This document shows positions 8,301 through 17,229 of a stretch of 64,000 nucleotides of DNA, in pieces; positions within the stretch are counted from its first letter, which is position 1, and each line of letters starts with the position of its first letter. A program made the translations under genes and the position numbers. Below the pieces are notes generated by a model. It made no database searches. It was not told the origin of the DNA and saw nothing but the letters and a program-made list of their open reading frames with translations. This stretch comes from Hyphobacterium sp. CCMP332 (GTDB lineage: Bacteria; Bacteroidota; Bacteroidia; Cytophagales; CCMP332), in contig CP058647.1 of assembly GCA_014323545.1 (NCBI GenBank), positions 564,001-628,000 on the forward strand. Direction: 5' to 3'.

Positions 8301-9329
8301 ATGGTCAAATTAGAAAAGAATAAGGCATTTGTAATATTTAAAAAACCATTTGAAAAAGAATTCAATTTTTTAAGTGGCCCCTGGATAAAAACAAATATAT
8401 CCCAAAAACCAGGCGAGGGTTTTGTTTTAGCCCCATTCGATTTGAACAGAAATCTGGCTTATCATATTCAGGGAAAATCAAAAGTGATAAATTCTTTCCC
8501 CAAAAACATAGATTCTTTAATCAAAATAAAAAGTTGGAAACCCTTAAAATCCAACACGGACTATAAAGATTTGGTGGATAAAGCCTTAATAAATATTAGG
8601 AAAGGCGACTTTAAAAAAATAGTCTTGTCGCGCTGTGAAATTCAATCTATTCCAAAAGGGTTTGAATTAGGTTCTTATTTTGAGAAAATATCAGCGGCCT
8701 ATCCTGAATGTATGGTTTATTTAATTCATATTCCAAATGAAGCCTGTTGGTTTGGAGCCAGCCCGGAGTTATTAGGTAAGTTTAGTTCAGAAAATATATT
8801 TCAAACAGTTGCTTTGGCCGGAACAATTAAAAAATCTGATTTTCTTAATGGTCAAAAATGGACTGAAAAAGAGATTATTGAACAAGAATTGGTGACTGAT
8901 TTTATTATTAAAAAAATAAACAATTTATCACCCGGGTTATTAAGTTCAAGAGGCCCGGAAAATGTTGAAACAGGAGACTTAATCCATTTAAAATCCAGTA
9001 TAGAAGCAGAAATTGCTCAGGATGTGGCTATGCAACTTGTTTTGGCACTTCATCCCAGTCCGGCAGTTAGTGGAATCCCTCAAAAAAAGGCCATTGATTA
9101 TATAAATAATAATGAAAATTATGAACGTGAATTTTACTCTGGTTTTTTTGGGATTATTGAAAGCTCAAGTGAATTTGAATTTTATGTTAATTTGAGGTGC
9201 ATGCAATTATTAAAGCAAGAAGCTATTTTATATGCGGGCGCCGGAATTACGACTGATTCTGACTCCGGTAAAGAATATTTAGAAACATCTAATAAATTAA
9301 ATGCTTTAAAACGCCATTTTCATGCCTAA
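8301..9329 (+). CDS. menF: isochorismate synthase (MenF)
   Basis: MenF converts chorismate to isochorismate, the committing step of classical menaquinone synthesis. At 342 residues it is a chorismate-binding domain with a reduced N-terminal part. Family motifs are in order: VLSRCE (about 109-114), the FGASPELL strand-turn (about 151-158), ALAGTIK (about 173-179), then HPSPAVSGIPQ (about 252-262) and YSGFFG (about 277-282), and finally GAGIT. It overlaps menD by 8 bases, so the two are coupled. Confidence 0.92.
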   Translation: MVKLEKNKAFVIFKKPFEKEFNFLSGPWIKTNISQKPGEGFVLAPFDLNRNLAYHIQGKSKVINSFPKNIDSLIKIKSWKPLKSNTDYKDLVDKALINIRKGDFKKIVLSRCEIQSIPKGFELGSYFEKISAAYPECMVYLIHIPNEACWFGASPELLGKFSSENIFQTVALAGTIKKSDFLNGQKWTEKEIIEQELVTDFIIKKINNLSPGLLSSRGPENVETGDLIHLKSSIEAEIAQDVAMQLVLALHPSPAVSGIPQKKAIDYINNNENYEREFYSGFFGIIESSSEFEFYVNLRCMQLLKQEAILYAGAGITTDSDSGKEYLETSNKLNALKRHFHA

Positions 9330-10986
9330 TCAAACCCATTATGACATTGCACATTTATTACATCTAAAAGGTGTTGAAGATATAGTTATGTCCCCGGGAT
9401 CGAGATGTGCTCCCTTGACTATTTCCATGGTTAGGCATCCTGAACTAAAAACATATACTTTTTCTGATGAAAGATCTGCGGCATTTATTGCGCTGGGCAT
9501 GGCGGAGAGCAGTTCAAAACCCGTTGCTTTAATTTGCACCTCTGGTACGGCAGTATTGAATTATTACCCGGCAATTACAGAAGCTTTTTACAGAGGAATT
9601 CCGCTAATTGTAATAACTGCAGATCGGCCTCCTGAATTAATTGATCAATGGGATGGACAGACCATTCGACAAAGCCATGTATTTAAAAACCACATTGTTG
9701 ATTCTATTGATTTGCCTGTAAATCTGGAATTAGATAAAAATATAGTTTTTGTACGAAGGTCAATTAATGAAATTATTAATAAGAGCATTTCAACACAGGG
9801 GCCGGTGCACATCAATGTACCTTTAAGAGAACCCTTATACCCGGCTAAAACCGAAAAAATAACCTTCAGCAAAAATTTACCCGTTATAAGCGCAAACAAT
9901 CCTGTCAATTTTCATTTTGGTGCTACTGAGCTCAAGAAAGAGATGAATTCTTTCAAGAGAATGATGATATTGGTTGGGCAAATGCCAATAAACAAAGAGT
10001 TAAACAGACTTTTAGCTCAAATCTCAAAGGATGAAGATGCGGTCATCATCGGCGATCACATTTCTAATTTACATCCTAAAGAAAGTTTCATTTGCAACCA
10101 TGACCTTTTTCTTAAAAGTAAACTCGCTGATGAACTTCCCAAACCAGATCTGCTTGTCAGTCTGGGCAGATCAATACTATCCAAATCACTCAAAAACTAC
10201 CTAAGAAATCAGGACAACCTGGTGCATTGGCAAGTCGGATTCTACGACGCGCATGATACTTATTCAAAACTTCAAAAAACAATTCAGGTGCCGGAATTAA
10301 GATTTATTCAATCTGTGCAATCATTTTTCGAATCGGATATCAGTTTTGTTAAAAAATGGAAGGAACAGGACCATCAATGCAAAGTTTCCAGAGATTCTAA
10401 ATTGGAAGGTTTTGAATTTTCTGAAATTTCAGTCGTATCAGAAATAATCAAAAAATTACCAAAAAACATTAATCTACATTTGTCTAACAGCCTTTCTACC
10501 AGATATGTCAATCTATTTCAGGATCTAATCCATGAAGGAAATGAAGTGTTTTGTAACAGAGGAACAAGCGGTATTGATGGATGTAGCAGTACTGCCGTTG
10601 GCCATGCACTATCGAATCAAAAGAAACATTTATTAATAACCGGTGATCTTGCATTTTTTTACGATAGAAATGCATTCTGGCATAATTACAATTTAAAAAA
10701 TTTAAGAATTATCCTCTTAAACAATCACGGAGGTGGTATTTTCAGGGTTATTGATGGGCCTGACAAACAACCGGAGTTGGATGAATATTTTGACACAAGG
10801 CAAAATTTGAATGCCTTAAATTCTGCCAGAGATTTTGCAATGGATTATAATAAAATCACAAATTTTGAGGAGTTATCAACAATTTTGAAGACATTATATG
10901 ATAATTCAGAAAGTGCCAAAATTATTGAAATTGAAACTCAAAAAAATCTAAATGAAAGGCATTTTAAACAGATTCTATCCGAATAA
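9322..10986 (+). CDS. menD: SEPHCHC synthase (MenD)
   Basis: MenD is a thiamine-diphosphate enzyme that joins 2-oxoglutarate-derived succinic semialdehyde to isochorismate, the second step of menaquinone synthesis. The 554-residue length is normal. The N-terminal pyrimidine-binding part has SPGSRCAPL and the cofactor-activating Glu50 in SDERSAAF, followed by ADRPPEL. The C-terminal part has the diphosphate/Mg binding signature starting GDLAFFYD and ending LLNNHGGGIF (about 460-480). The later pathway genes (menC, menB, menE, menA) are not in this window. Confidence 0.95.
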   Translation: MPNQTHYDIAHLLHLKGVEDIVMSPGSRCAPLTISMVRHPELKTYTFSDERSAAFIALGMAESSSKPVALICTSGTAVLNYYPAITEAFYRGIPLIVITADRPPELIDQWDGQTIRQSHVFKNHIVDSIDLPVNLELDKNIVFVRRSINEIINKSISTQGPVHINVPLREPLYPAKTEKITFSKNLPVISANNPVNFHFGATELKKEMNSFKRMMILVGQMPINKELNRLLAQISKDEDAVIIGDHISNLHPKESFICNHDLFLKSKLADELPKPDLLVSLGRSILSKSLKNYLRNQDNLVHWQVGFYDAHDTYSKLQKTIQVPELRFIQSVQSFFESDISFVKKWKEQDHQCKVSRDSKLEGFEFSEISVVSEIIKKLPKNINLHLSNSLSTRYVNLFQDLIHEGNEVFCNRGTSGIDGCSSTAVGHALSNQKKHLLITGDLAFFYDRNAFWHNYNLKNLRIILLNNHGGGIFRVIDGPDKQPELDEYFDTRQNLNALNSARDFAMDYNKITNFEELSTILKTLYDNSESAKIIEIETQKNLNERHFKQILSE

Positions 10987-11070
10987 AACTTGAATTACTC
11001 TAATATTTATATTTTTAAAAGTCCATATAGTGGTCTAGAGGATTTAAATGATTATTTTTATCAAGTATAT

Positions 11071-11547
11071 ATGCGATTAATATTCTTGTTTATACTGTTT
11101 CTAATTGTTACTTCTTGTAAGGGGCCCGATTTGGCAGATCCTATTTCTGTAGACTTAAATGGAGATATGATTGCCGATCTGGATGGAAACCCATGGTCAT
11201 CCGGATCTGAAAATTCAGCCACAATTAATTATTTAAGTAACGAAATCCATGTTGAAGGCTATCTGAGCAGCGATGGAATCATCCGAAACCACATCAGTTT
11301 AATTGTAAAGGAAACCTCTGAAGGCACTTTTAATTCTCAAATAGCCAAAGGGACTTATTATGACGTTCAAAGTAAGTCAACATTTGTTTCTTCCAATAAT
11401 TGCAATGTTGATATATTGAATCTCGACCTGAATGCCAAATTAATAAGCGGTACCTTTTCATTCAATGCCTTGCCTTTGGATTCAGGAGAGAGCATTGAAG
11501 TATTAAATGGAGAATTTAATAATGTTAATCTAAGAATAGTAGAATAA
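11071..11547 (+). CDS. small lipoprotein of unknown function
   Basis: I place the start at the ATG at 11071, because the residues that follow form a lipoprotein signal peptide (MRLIFLFILFLIVTSC, lipobox LIVTSC with Cys16). The frame is open back to a TTG at 10990, but that would add 27 residues before the signal. The mature part (about 140 residues) is beta-rich and has a DLDGNPWSS segment near its start; this resembles the DUF6252-type lipoproteins of Bacteroidota, though weakly. It follows menD by 84 bases and overlaps the acyl-CoA-binding protein start by one base (TAATG), so those two are probably co-translated. Function unknown. Confidence 0.7.
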   Translation: MRLIFLFILFLIVTSCKGPDLADPISVDLNGDMIADLDGNPWSSGSENSATINYLSNEIHVEGYLSSDGIIRNHISLIVKETSEGTFNSQIAKGTYYDVQSKSTFVSSNNCNVDILNLDLNAKLISGTFSFNALPLDSGESIEVLNGEFNNVNLRIVE

Positions 11548-11804
11548 TGACATTTGAAGAAGCACAGGAAAAAGTAAAAACGCTATCAAGTAAACCGGAT
11601 AACGATCAATTATTAAAACTTTATGCCTTGTACAAACAAGGAAGCAGCGGTGATAATCTTGGGGCTGCACCGGAAAATGCCTTTGATTTTGTGGCCAAAG
11701 CTAAACACGAAGCCTGGGCTGCTTTAAGAGGTAAAACAATGGAAGATGCTCAAAATGAATATATTTCCTACGTAGAAAAGTTATTGTCAGAAGACCAATC
11801 CTAG
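11547..11804 (+). CDS. acyl-CoA-binding protein (ACBP)
   Basis: This 85-residue protein is a complete single-domain ACBP, a four-helix protein that binds medium and long acyl-CoA esters in the cytoplasm. The hallmarks are LYALYKQG (about 25-32), the FDFVAKAKHEAW segment (about 46-57) and GKTMEDAQNEYI (about 61-72), with the conserved Tyr, Lys and Trp residues that contact the CoA. ACBPs are mostly eukaryotic and are patchy in bacteria. It overlaps the preceding lipoprotein gene by one base and the convergent transporter gene by 4 bases. Confidence 0.93.
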   Translation: MTFEEAQEKVKTLSSKPDNDQLLKLYALYKQGSSGDNLGAAPENAFDFVAKAKHEAWAALRGKTMEDAQNEYISYVEKLLSEDQS

Positions 11805-12682
11805 TTCTTTTTTGCCATCATTCTATTGTAGCGATACTTTTTATAAAAAATATTAAGAATAACTCCACCCAGTACCAGAAGCATTCCAAAAATTATTTTT
11901 AGGGAATAATGTTCGTTAAATATGAATATGCCCGCAGCTAAAGCAAAAATAAATCCTAAGTAATTTATCGTACTGACTTTCTGGGCCTCATCGGCCTGAT
12001 AAGCTTTAGTCATAAAGTATTGCGCGAATTGTGTTAAAATTCCAATCAATAGAAGATAAAGCCAATCCAGCCCTAACGGAGTCACCCAGTCAAAAAATGA
12101 ATAAATTATACAAAAAGGAAGCGCAATAATCGGGAAATACATTATGATGACCATCGGGTGATCCGTGAAGCGTAATTTCCTTATGCTATTGTAGGCTATT
12201 CCCGAAAAGAATGCAGAACCCACTCCCATTAAAAAATGAATAGTAGAAATCCTGGTATCGAAGCCTTTAATTAATATAATTCCGGCTAGCGATATTGCAA
12301 AAAACAACCATTGGGTTTTGAATACTTTTTCTCCAAGAAGATAGATTCCAAACATAGCTGTAAAAATTGGAGTGAGATAACGGATTGTAACTGCACTTGC
12401 CAACGGCATATTTTGAAGTGTTGTGAAATATAACACCAGCGCCAATACGCCAAAAAATCCTCTTAGAAATAAAAATCTTTTATTGTTTCCCCATGGTGAA
12501 ATTTTATTATACCTGATTACGGAATAACTCATGATCAGAGAAATCAATGACCTAAATAAAATTATTTCCATCACCGGAATATGTGGAACTAGCTTTACAA
12601 AAATATTCATTAATGTAAATAGAAAGGTCGCCGCGAGCATGTACCAAACTCCCAGTGAGAATACTTTTTCAGGGGGATTCAC
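11801..12682 (-). CDS. EamA-family (drug/metabolite superfamily) transporter
   Basis: The 293-residue protein is predicted to span the inner membrane about ten times, in two EamA halves (about 10-135 and 150-280). The first half has the FRGFFGVLALVLYFTTLQ and AVTIRYLTPIFTA segments typical of this group. The C-terminal tail is Lys/Arg-rich (KKYRYNRMMAKKN), consistent with a cytoplasmic end. Substrate cannot be deduced. It is monocistronic as far as the window shows. Confidence 0.87.
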   Translation of the reverse strand: MNPPEKVFSLGVWYMLAATFLFTLMNIFVKLVPHIPVMEIILFRSLISLIMSYSVIRYNKISPWGNNKRFLFLRGFFGVLALVLYFTTLQNMPLASAVTIRYLTPIFTAMFGIYLLGEKVFKTQWLFFAISLAGIILIKGFDTRISTIHFLMGVGSAFFSGIAYNSIRKLRFTDHPMVIIMYFPIIALPFCIIYSFFDWVTPLGLDWLYLLLIGILTQFAQYFMTKAYQADEAQKVSTINYLGFIFALAAGIFIFNEHYSLKIIFGMLLVLGGVILNIFYKKYRYNRMMAKKN

Positions 12683-12820
12683 CGAGCGAAAATAGGGTTT
12701 TGAAATGGCTTAAATAAATACTCTGGTGGATAAATCAAATTCGACTGGGAATTTATTGAATTGCTAAAAATTTTTTCTTCTTAATCGACCAAAGCTTAAC
12801 TTGCATAGACATCAAATCAA

Positions 12821-13528
12821 TTGTCTATCAATTATTTCTACAAACCGGATCCGGATAGCACTTTTCTTTCTAAGGAAGAATCCCATTATGCGAGTAGAGT
12901 ACTTAGAATAAAAAATGGGGATATAATTCATGCCTTTGATGGATTGGGACATTTACAGGTGTTGGAATGTAAAAATTCAAAGAGCGACAAAATGGAAGTT
13001 TCCATAGTCGAGTCAAAAAAAATAGAGCGCCTGAGAAAACACAAAATTCATATTGCCATTGCCCCTACCAAAAAAATAGATAGAGTTGAGTGGTTTATTG
13101 AAAAGTCTGTTGAAATAGGGATAGACAAAATTTCTTTTATCAAAAGCAGACATAGCATTCGAAATGTGATAAAGCAAGAACGAATTGACAAAACAATTTT
13201 ATCTGCTGCCAGACAGAGTGGGAATTTTATTTTACCTGAATGGAGTCCCATTGAACCCCTTGAAAATTTCATTCATAAAAATCTTCATATTGAAGAAAAA
13301 TATATTGCACATTTAGATAATTCGAATCCTTCACGACAGAAAAAGTTTGAGGATATAAATAAAAACAAAAATGAGTATTTGATTTTAGTAGGCCCCGAAG
13401 GTGATTTTTCAAGCGAGGAGATCAATTTGGTAAAGGAGGTCGGGTTTAAATCTTTGAGTCTGGGCCACTCGAGACTAAGAACTGAAACGGCGGGAATCGT
13501 ATCATGTTTATATCTTAATTTGATTTAA
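12821..13528 (+). CDS. rsmE: 16S rRNA (uracil1498-N3)-methyltransferase (RsmE)
   Basis: RsmE methylates N3 of U1498 in 16S rRNA of the 30S subunit. The 235-residue protein has the PUA-like N-terminal domain (about 1-70, with SHYASRVLRIKNGD) and the SPOUT (knotted) methyltransferase domain with VGPEGDFSSEE (about 190-200) and the SAM-binding knot LGHSRLRTETA (about 213-223). The start is TTG at 12821; no ATG lies between it and the conserved NYFYKPD beginning. Immediately upstream, 12,683-12,820 has no gene that I can see. Confidence 0.93.
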   Translation: MSINYFYKPDPDSTFLSKEESHYASRVLRIKNGDIIHAFDGLGHLQVLECKNSKSDKMEVSIVESKKIERLRKHKIHIAIAPTKKIDRVEWFIEKSVEIGIDKISFIKSRHSIRNVIKQERIDKTILSAARQSGNFILPEWSPIEPLENFIHKNLHIEEKYIAHLDNSNPSRQKKFEDINKNKNEYLILVGPEGDFSSEEINLVKEVGFKSLSLGHSRLRTETAGIVSCLYLNLI

Positions 13529-13569
13529 TTTTAATTCAACAATTTGAAAATTTATCGTTAAATAAATTA

Positions 13570-14265
13570 ATGCATAAACTGTATTCAATGAAAAGCACCT
13601 TTTTTAAATCCGTTTTTGTACTTGTTTTAATGATTTTATTTGGCTTTCAGGTAAAAGGTCAGGCTTCGTTTAAAATTGCGAAACTTCAATACGACGGAGG
13701 AGGTGATTGGTATGCCAATAAAACCTCAATACCCAATTTGATTGCTTTTTGCAACAAAAATTTAAAGACAAACATTTACAAAGAGGAAGACATAGTTCAT
13801 GTAAACAGCCCGGATATCTTCTCCTATCCCTTTATACATATGACTGGCCATGGCAATGTAGTTTTCTCATATTCAGATGCCCAAAATCTTAGAAAATATC
13901 TTGAAGCAGGTGGTTTCCTGCATATCGATGATAATTATGGTCTGGACAAATTCATAAGAGAGGAACTAAAAAAAGTATTTCCGGAAACGGAATTAATTGA
14001 AGTGCCTTTTACACATCCTATATATCATCAGACTTATGATTTTGACCAGGGATTACCCAAAGTGCATGAACACGATAATGAAGCTCCCCGGGGATACGGG
14101 ATAATTCATAAAGGAAGACTGGTTGTATTTTATACCTATGAATGTGATTTAGGTAATGGCTGGGAGGATCAGGAAATCTATAATGATCCCGAATCGGTTC
14201 GACAATTAGCCTTAAAAATGGGTGCAAATATAATTGAATATGCCATAAGCGAAAACATTAATTAA
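13570..14265 (+). CDS. exported DUF4159 protein
   Basis: The 231-residue product carries a signal peptide that is best formed from the second methionine (MKSTFFKSVFVLVLMILFGF, ATG at 13588); the ATG at 13570 adds six residues. The mature part matches the DUF4159 family: QYDGGGDWYANKTSIPNL near its start, FIHMTGHGNVVFS (about 91-103), AGGFLHIDDNYG (about 116-127) and the ending region with ECDLGNGWED. The fold is related to class I glutamine amidotransferase-like domains. These proteins are often near MoxR/DUF58/BatA-type clusters, but none is seen here. Function unknown. Confidence 0.88.
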   Translation: MHKLYSMKSTFFKSVFVLVLMILFGFQVKGQASFKIAKLQYDGGGDWYANKTSIPNLIAFCNKNLKTNIYKEEDIVHVNSPDIFSYPFIHMTGHGNVVFSYSDAQNLRKYLEAGGFLHIDDNYGLDKFIREELKKVFPETELIEVPFTHPIYHQTYDFDQGLPKVHEHDNEAPRGYGIIHKGRLVVFYTYECDLGNGWEDQEIYNDPESVRQLALKMGANIIEYAISENIN

Positions 14266-14291
14266 TTGACTCTGTATAATCAATCGATTTT

Positions 14292-14882
14292 TCAAGCATG
14301 CTGTGCCATCACTTTTTGAATATATTTCCCCAATATGTCAAATTCAAGATTTACCGGTGTGCCTTTTTCAAAATGTTTAAAATTGGTGTGCTCAAAAGTA
14401 AAGGGAATAATTGCCACACTAAACAATCCTTTTTCAGAATCTACTACAGTCAAACTAACACCATTAACACAAATTGAGCCTTTCTCAACTGTAATGTTTC
14501 CCGATTTATCATCGTATGAAATTAAATATTTCCAACTGCCCTCATGATTTTCAATTTTTTCGACAATGCCAATTTGATCAACATGTCCCTGAACAATATG
14601 ACCATCGAATCTCCCATTGGCTGGCATGCACCTTTCCAAATTAATGATTCTTCCCTTTTCCCATATTTTTAATGCTGTCCGGTCTAAGGTTTCTTCTATT
14701 GCGGTAACATTGTATAGACTTTCATCAACTTCCGTAACAGTAAGACAAACACCATCATGGGCAACACTCTGATCGACTTTTAATTCATTCTTGAAAGGTG
14801 CATCTATCCCAAAGTGAATATTTGTACCCTCCTTTCTAATGGTTTTAATTTCGCCAAGATTTTCAATTATACCGGTAAACAT
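14292..14882 (-). CDS. ribE: riboflavin synthase, alpha subunit
   Basis: The enzyme dismutates two 6,7-dimethyl-8-ribityllumazine molecules to riboflavin. The 196-residue protein begins with the family signature MFTGIIENLG and shows two lumazine-binding repeats: the first about 1-95 with VAHDGVCLTV, the second about 96-190 with KGSICVNGVSLTVV. The VQGHVD motif lies at the join. Start overlaps the stop of the sugar transferase by one base, so it is co-transcribed with the two upstream genes; this is a context link, not a pathway one. Confidence 0.95.
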   Translation of the reverse strand: MFTGIIENLGEIKTIRKEGTNIHFGIDAPFKNELKVDQSVAHDGVCLTVTEVDESLYNVTAIEETLDRTALKIWEKGRIINLERCMPANGRFDGHIVQGHVDQIGIVEKIENHEGSWKYLISYDDKSGNITVEKGSICVNGVSLTVVDSEKGLFSVAIIPFTFEHTNFKHFEKGTPVNLEFDILGKYIQKVMAQHA

Positions 14883-16279
14883 TATTTCCCTCTTCCTTGT
14901 AAAATGATAAAAATTGTAAAGAATAATATGCGTAGATCTAATGCTATTGACATGTTCTCCATATAAATAATGTCGTATTTCAATCGTTTAATCATTTGAT
15001 CTATATTTTCTGCATATCCGACTTTTATTTGGCCCAATGAAGTTATTCCCGGTTTTACTTTATGCAAATGTCGGTAATGAGGTGCGCGCTCGATTATTTT
15101 ATCAATAAAATATTGTCTTTCAGGCCTTGGGCCAACTATTGACATTTCGCCTTTCAAAACATTGATGAATTGCGGTATTTCATCAATTCGCGTTTTTCTC
15201 ATAAATCTGCCCCAAGGTGTGATTCTAGTATCGTTTTTTGAACTCAATGCCGGACCGTTTTTTTCAGAATCCATATACATCGATCGGAATTTTAAAATTT
15301 TAAATTTTCTGCCTTTATATCCGATTCTTTCCTGTTTAAAAAACACCGGACCTTTGGACGTTGTTTTAGTGATAATTCCAAAAATCAGGATTAATGGCGA
15401 ACCAATGATTAATACCAGCAAAGAGATGGTAAAATCTCCAAAACGTTTAATTAGCTTCTGCCAACCAGGCAGCAGTTCCTGTCTGATTTCGATAAGTGGT
15501 GTTCCAAAAAAATGACTCACCTTAACAGATCCTAATAGAATTTGGTAGATATCAGGAGTAACAGAAATCTTTACATCGATTCCAGCCAGGCGGTCTAAAA
15601 TTTCACTAAGTCTGGGGTAGTTTTCTGAATTAAGTGCAATTATTACCTCTTCGGTATTTGTTCTTCGAATTACTTTTTCCAGATTATCTAGACTACCAAA
15701 ATCTCGTAAATTGAGCTCAGGGTTAAATTTAGAATTATCAGGATAAAGTACCCCAATAATATTTAATCCCAGATATCGGTGAAATTTTAAGAGTTCTGAG
15801 AGCAATTCCTCAGCCACATCCCCAGTGCCAATAATTATGGAATTGAACTGAATTTTCCCTTTTATCATTTGATTTTTTAACCAGGTCATGAGAATTAACT
15901 TTTCAATCAGAATGGCGATCAGTTGAATTCCAAATAGAGCTGAAAATGTGAGGTAATATTGGGTGTATTTTGTAACACCGACGTCATCGAGTAATATGAT
16001 AAAAAAAAGGACTATTACCCCAAAGAAAGTGGAAACGACTAGAGAAAAGGTATCTTTTAAGCGCGACCTTCTATGTACCCTATCATAAAATCCCCAGGAC
16101 CAGTAAATTAATATCCAAAACAAGCCCACCGTAAGTGAAGCATAAACAAATTTTGGTGTTAACCCGATAATCTCTTCATCGAGAATGTATTTTCTATACT
16201 GGTAAAAAATACCATAGGCTATTACAGAAATAAAATAATCTGCAAATACAAAAAGGACAGTATTGATTCTTCGTTTCAA
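14882..16279 (-). CDS. polyprenyl glycosylphosphotransferase (exopolysaccharide initiation)
   Basis: Membrane enzyme of the WcaJ/WbaP class that transfers a sugar-1-phosphate to undecaprenyl phosphate to begin a polysaccharide repeat. The 465-residue protein has four or five N-terminal membrane helices (about 5-140), a Rossmann-like middle (IIIGTGDVAEELLSELL near 147-163) and the C-terminal catalytic domain. That domain begins with a hydrophobic hairpin (SLLVLIIGSPLILIFG) and continues with KQERIGYKGRKFKILKFRSM, RKTRIDEIPQFINV and MSIVGPRPE, the family's conserved Arg/Asp/Glu motifs. No other polysaccharide genes surround it, so the sugar and product are unknown. Its start overlaps the upstream lipoprotein gene by 4 bases. 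Confidence 0.9.
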   Translation of the reverse strand: MKRRINTVLFVFADYFISVIAYGIFYQYRKYILDEEIIGLTPKFVYASLTVGLFWILIYWSWGFYDRVHRRSRLKDTFSLVVSTFFGVIVLFFIILLDDVGVTKYTQYYLTFSALFGIQLIAILIEKLILMTWLKNQMIKGKIQFNSIIIGTGDVAEELLSELLKFHRYLGLNIIGVLYPDNSKFNPELNLRDFGSLDNLEKVIRRTNTEEVIIALNSENYPRLSEILDRLAGIDVKISVTPDIYQILLGSVKVSHFFGTPLIEIRQELLPGWQKLIKRFGDFTISLLVLIIGSPLILIFGIITKTTSKGPVFFKQERIGYKGRKFKILKFRSMYMDSEKNGPALSSKNDTRITPWGRFMRKTRIDEIPQFINVLKGEMSIVGPRPERQYFIDKIIERAPHYRHLHKVKPGITSLGQIKVGYAENIDQMIKRLKYDIIYMENMSIALDLRILFFTIFIILQGRGK

Positions 16280-17169
16280 ATTTCCGGTACAATCAATCGT
16301 ATATTGTCAATCGCCAGGTAATAATCCTCAGAACCGTCTGAGGGAGGGCTACTAAACACGAGGTTAAAGGCTTGTCCTGGTGCAATTGAAAAATCATCTA
16401 TTAATGCAAAATAAACTTTTGTCCATCCATCAGGGCTGGCTGTCAAAAAAGGCGTAATTCTAAAATAAAATTGACTATTTATTTCCAATCCTGTAGTAAA
16501 AATAATATTGGATTTGTAATCGAATTCCATCCAAACCTGGCTTGCATTTAATGGGACTCCAAATTGCTCAGATGTTATAAAACTTATGCTATCGGTTGAG
16601 CCTGCACTTATTTCGACAAGACCAAGTGCTGTTCCATTGATATCTATAAACAATTCGCTGTTTGAGGAATCTTTGTTAATTACCTGTAATGTAGAAGGGC
16701 AGCCAAGACAGGATCTGTACTTTCGGGTTAGACCGGTTTCAAAATCATCCGTTGCTTCCTGAACAAAAAAAGCATCATCGGTATAAGAAGTATTTGGTTT
16801 AACTTCAATTATTTCACCTTTTTCTAATATTAATTGCTCTGTATACCCATTATAATAAGGATATATTTCATGTATACTGTTGAATCCCGCATCCTTGACT
16901 ATTCCCGGTCTTAATGTAACTAAACTAGATCCCGATCTTAAAACAGGAATTGTTATGCTTTCATCATTAAATGAGTAAACACCAATAAAAATATTATCAA
17001 CTGTTACCCATACATCCTGAACATTGGCCGAAGGCGGTAAATCATTAATTCCCTCAACTTCAAATTTCGAAATCTTTAAATAGCTGGGTATTTCTTCTGA
17101 TGGATTTATTACATCACAAGCAGCAAGAATTAAGCTAAGGAAAAATAATTTTAATGTAGTTTTAAACAT
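16276..17169 (-). CDS. conserved lipoprotein of unknown function
   Basis: The 297-residue product has a lipoprotein signal peptide with a good lipobox (LILAAC, Cys18). The mature part begins with a region of about 100 residues (IPSYLKISKFEVEG, then VTVDNIFIGVYSF) like the short beta domains of outer-surface Bacteroidota lipoproteins, and ends in a beta-sandwich-like segment (YYLAIDNIRL near the C terminus) that recalls carbohydrate-binding folds. A SCLGCP cysteine pair lies near residue 155. It is the first gene of the unit with the sugar transferase and ribE, so a role with surface polysaccharide is possible but unproven. Confidence 0.65.
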   Translation of the reverse strand: MFKTTLKLFFLSLILAACDVINPSEEIPSYLKISKFEVEGINDLPPSANVQDVWVTVDNIFIGVYSFNDESITIPVLRSGSSLVTLRPGIVKDAGFNSIHEIYPYYNGYTEQLILEKGEIIEVKPNTSYTDDAFFVQEATDDFETGLTRKYRSCLGCPSTLQVINKDSSNSELFIDINGTALGLVEISAGSTDSISFITSEQFGVPLNASQVWMEFDYKSNIIFTTGLEINSQFYFRITPFLTASPDGWTKVYFALIDDFSIAPGQAFNLVFSSPPSDGSEDYYLAIDNIRLIVPEI

Positions 17170-17229
17170 TGATAGGCTTAAGTTTTAAAAGTAGCTATTA
17201 ATTATTAACGGAGAAAGCTATAATTTCTG

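Noticed and set aside
10990-11070. N-terminal extension of the small lipoprotein from TTG 10990.
   Set aside because: It would put 27 polar residues ahead of a normal lipoprotein signal peptide that begins at ATG 11071.
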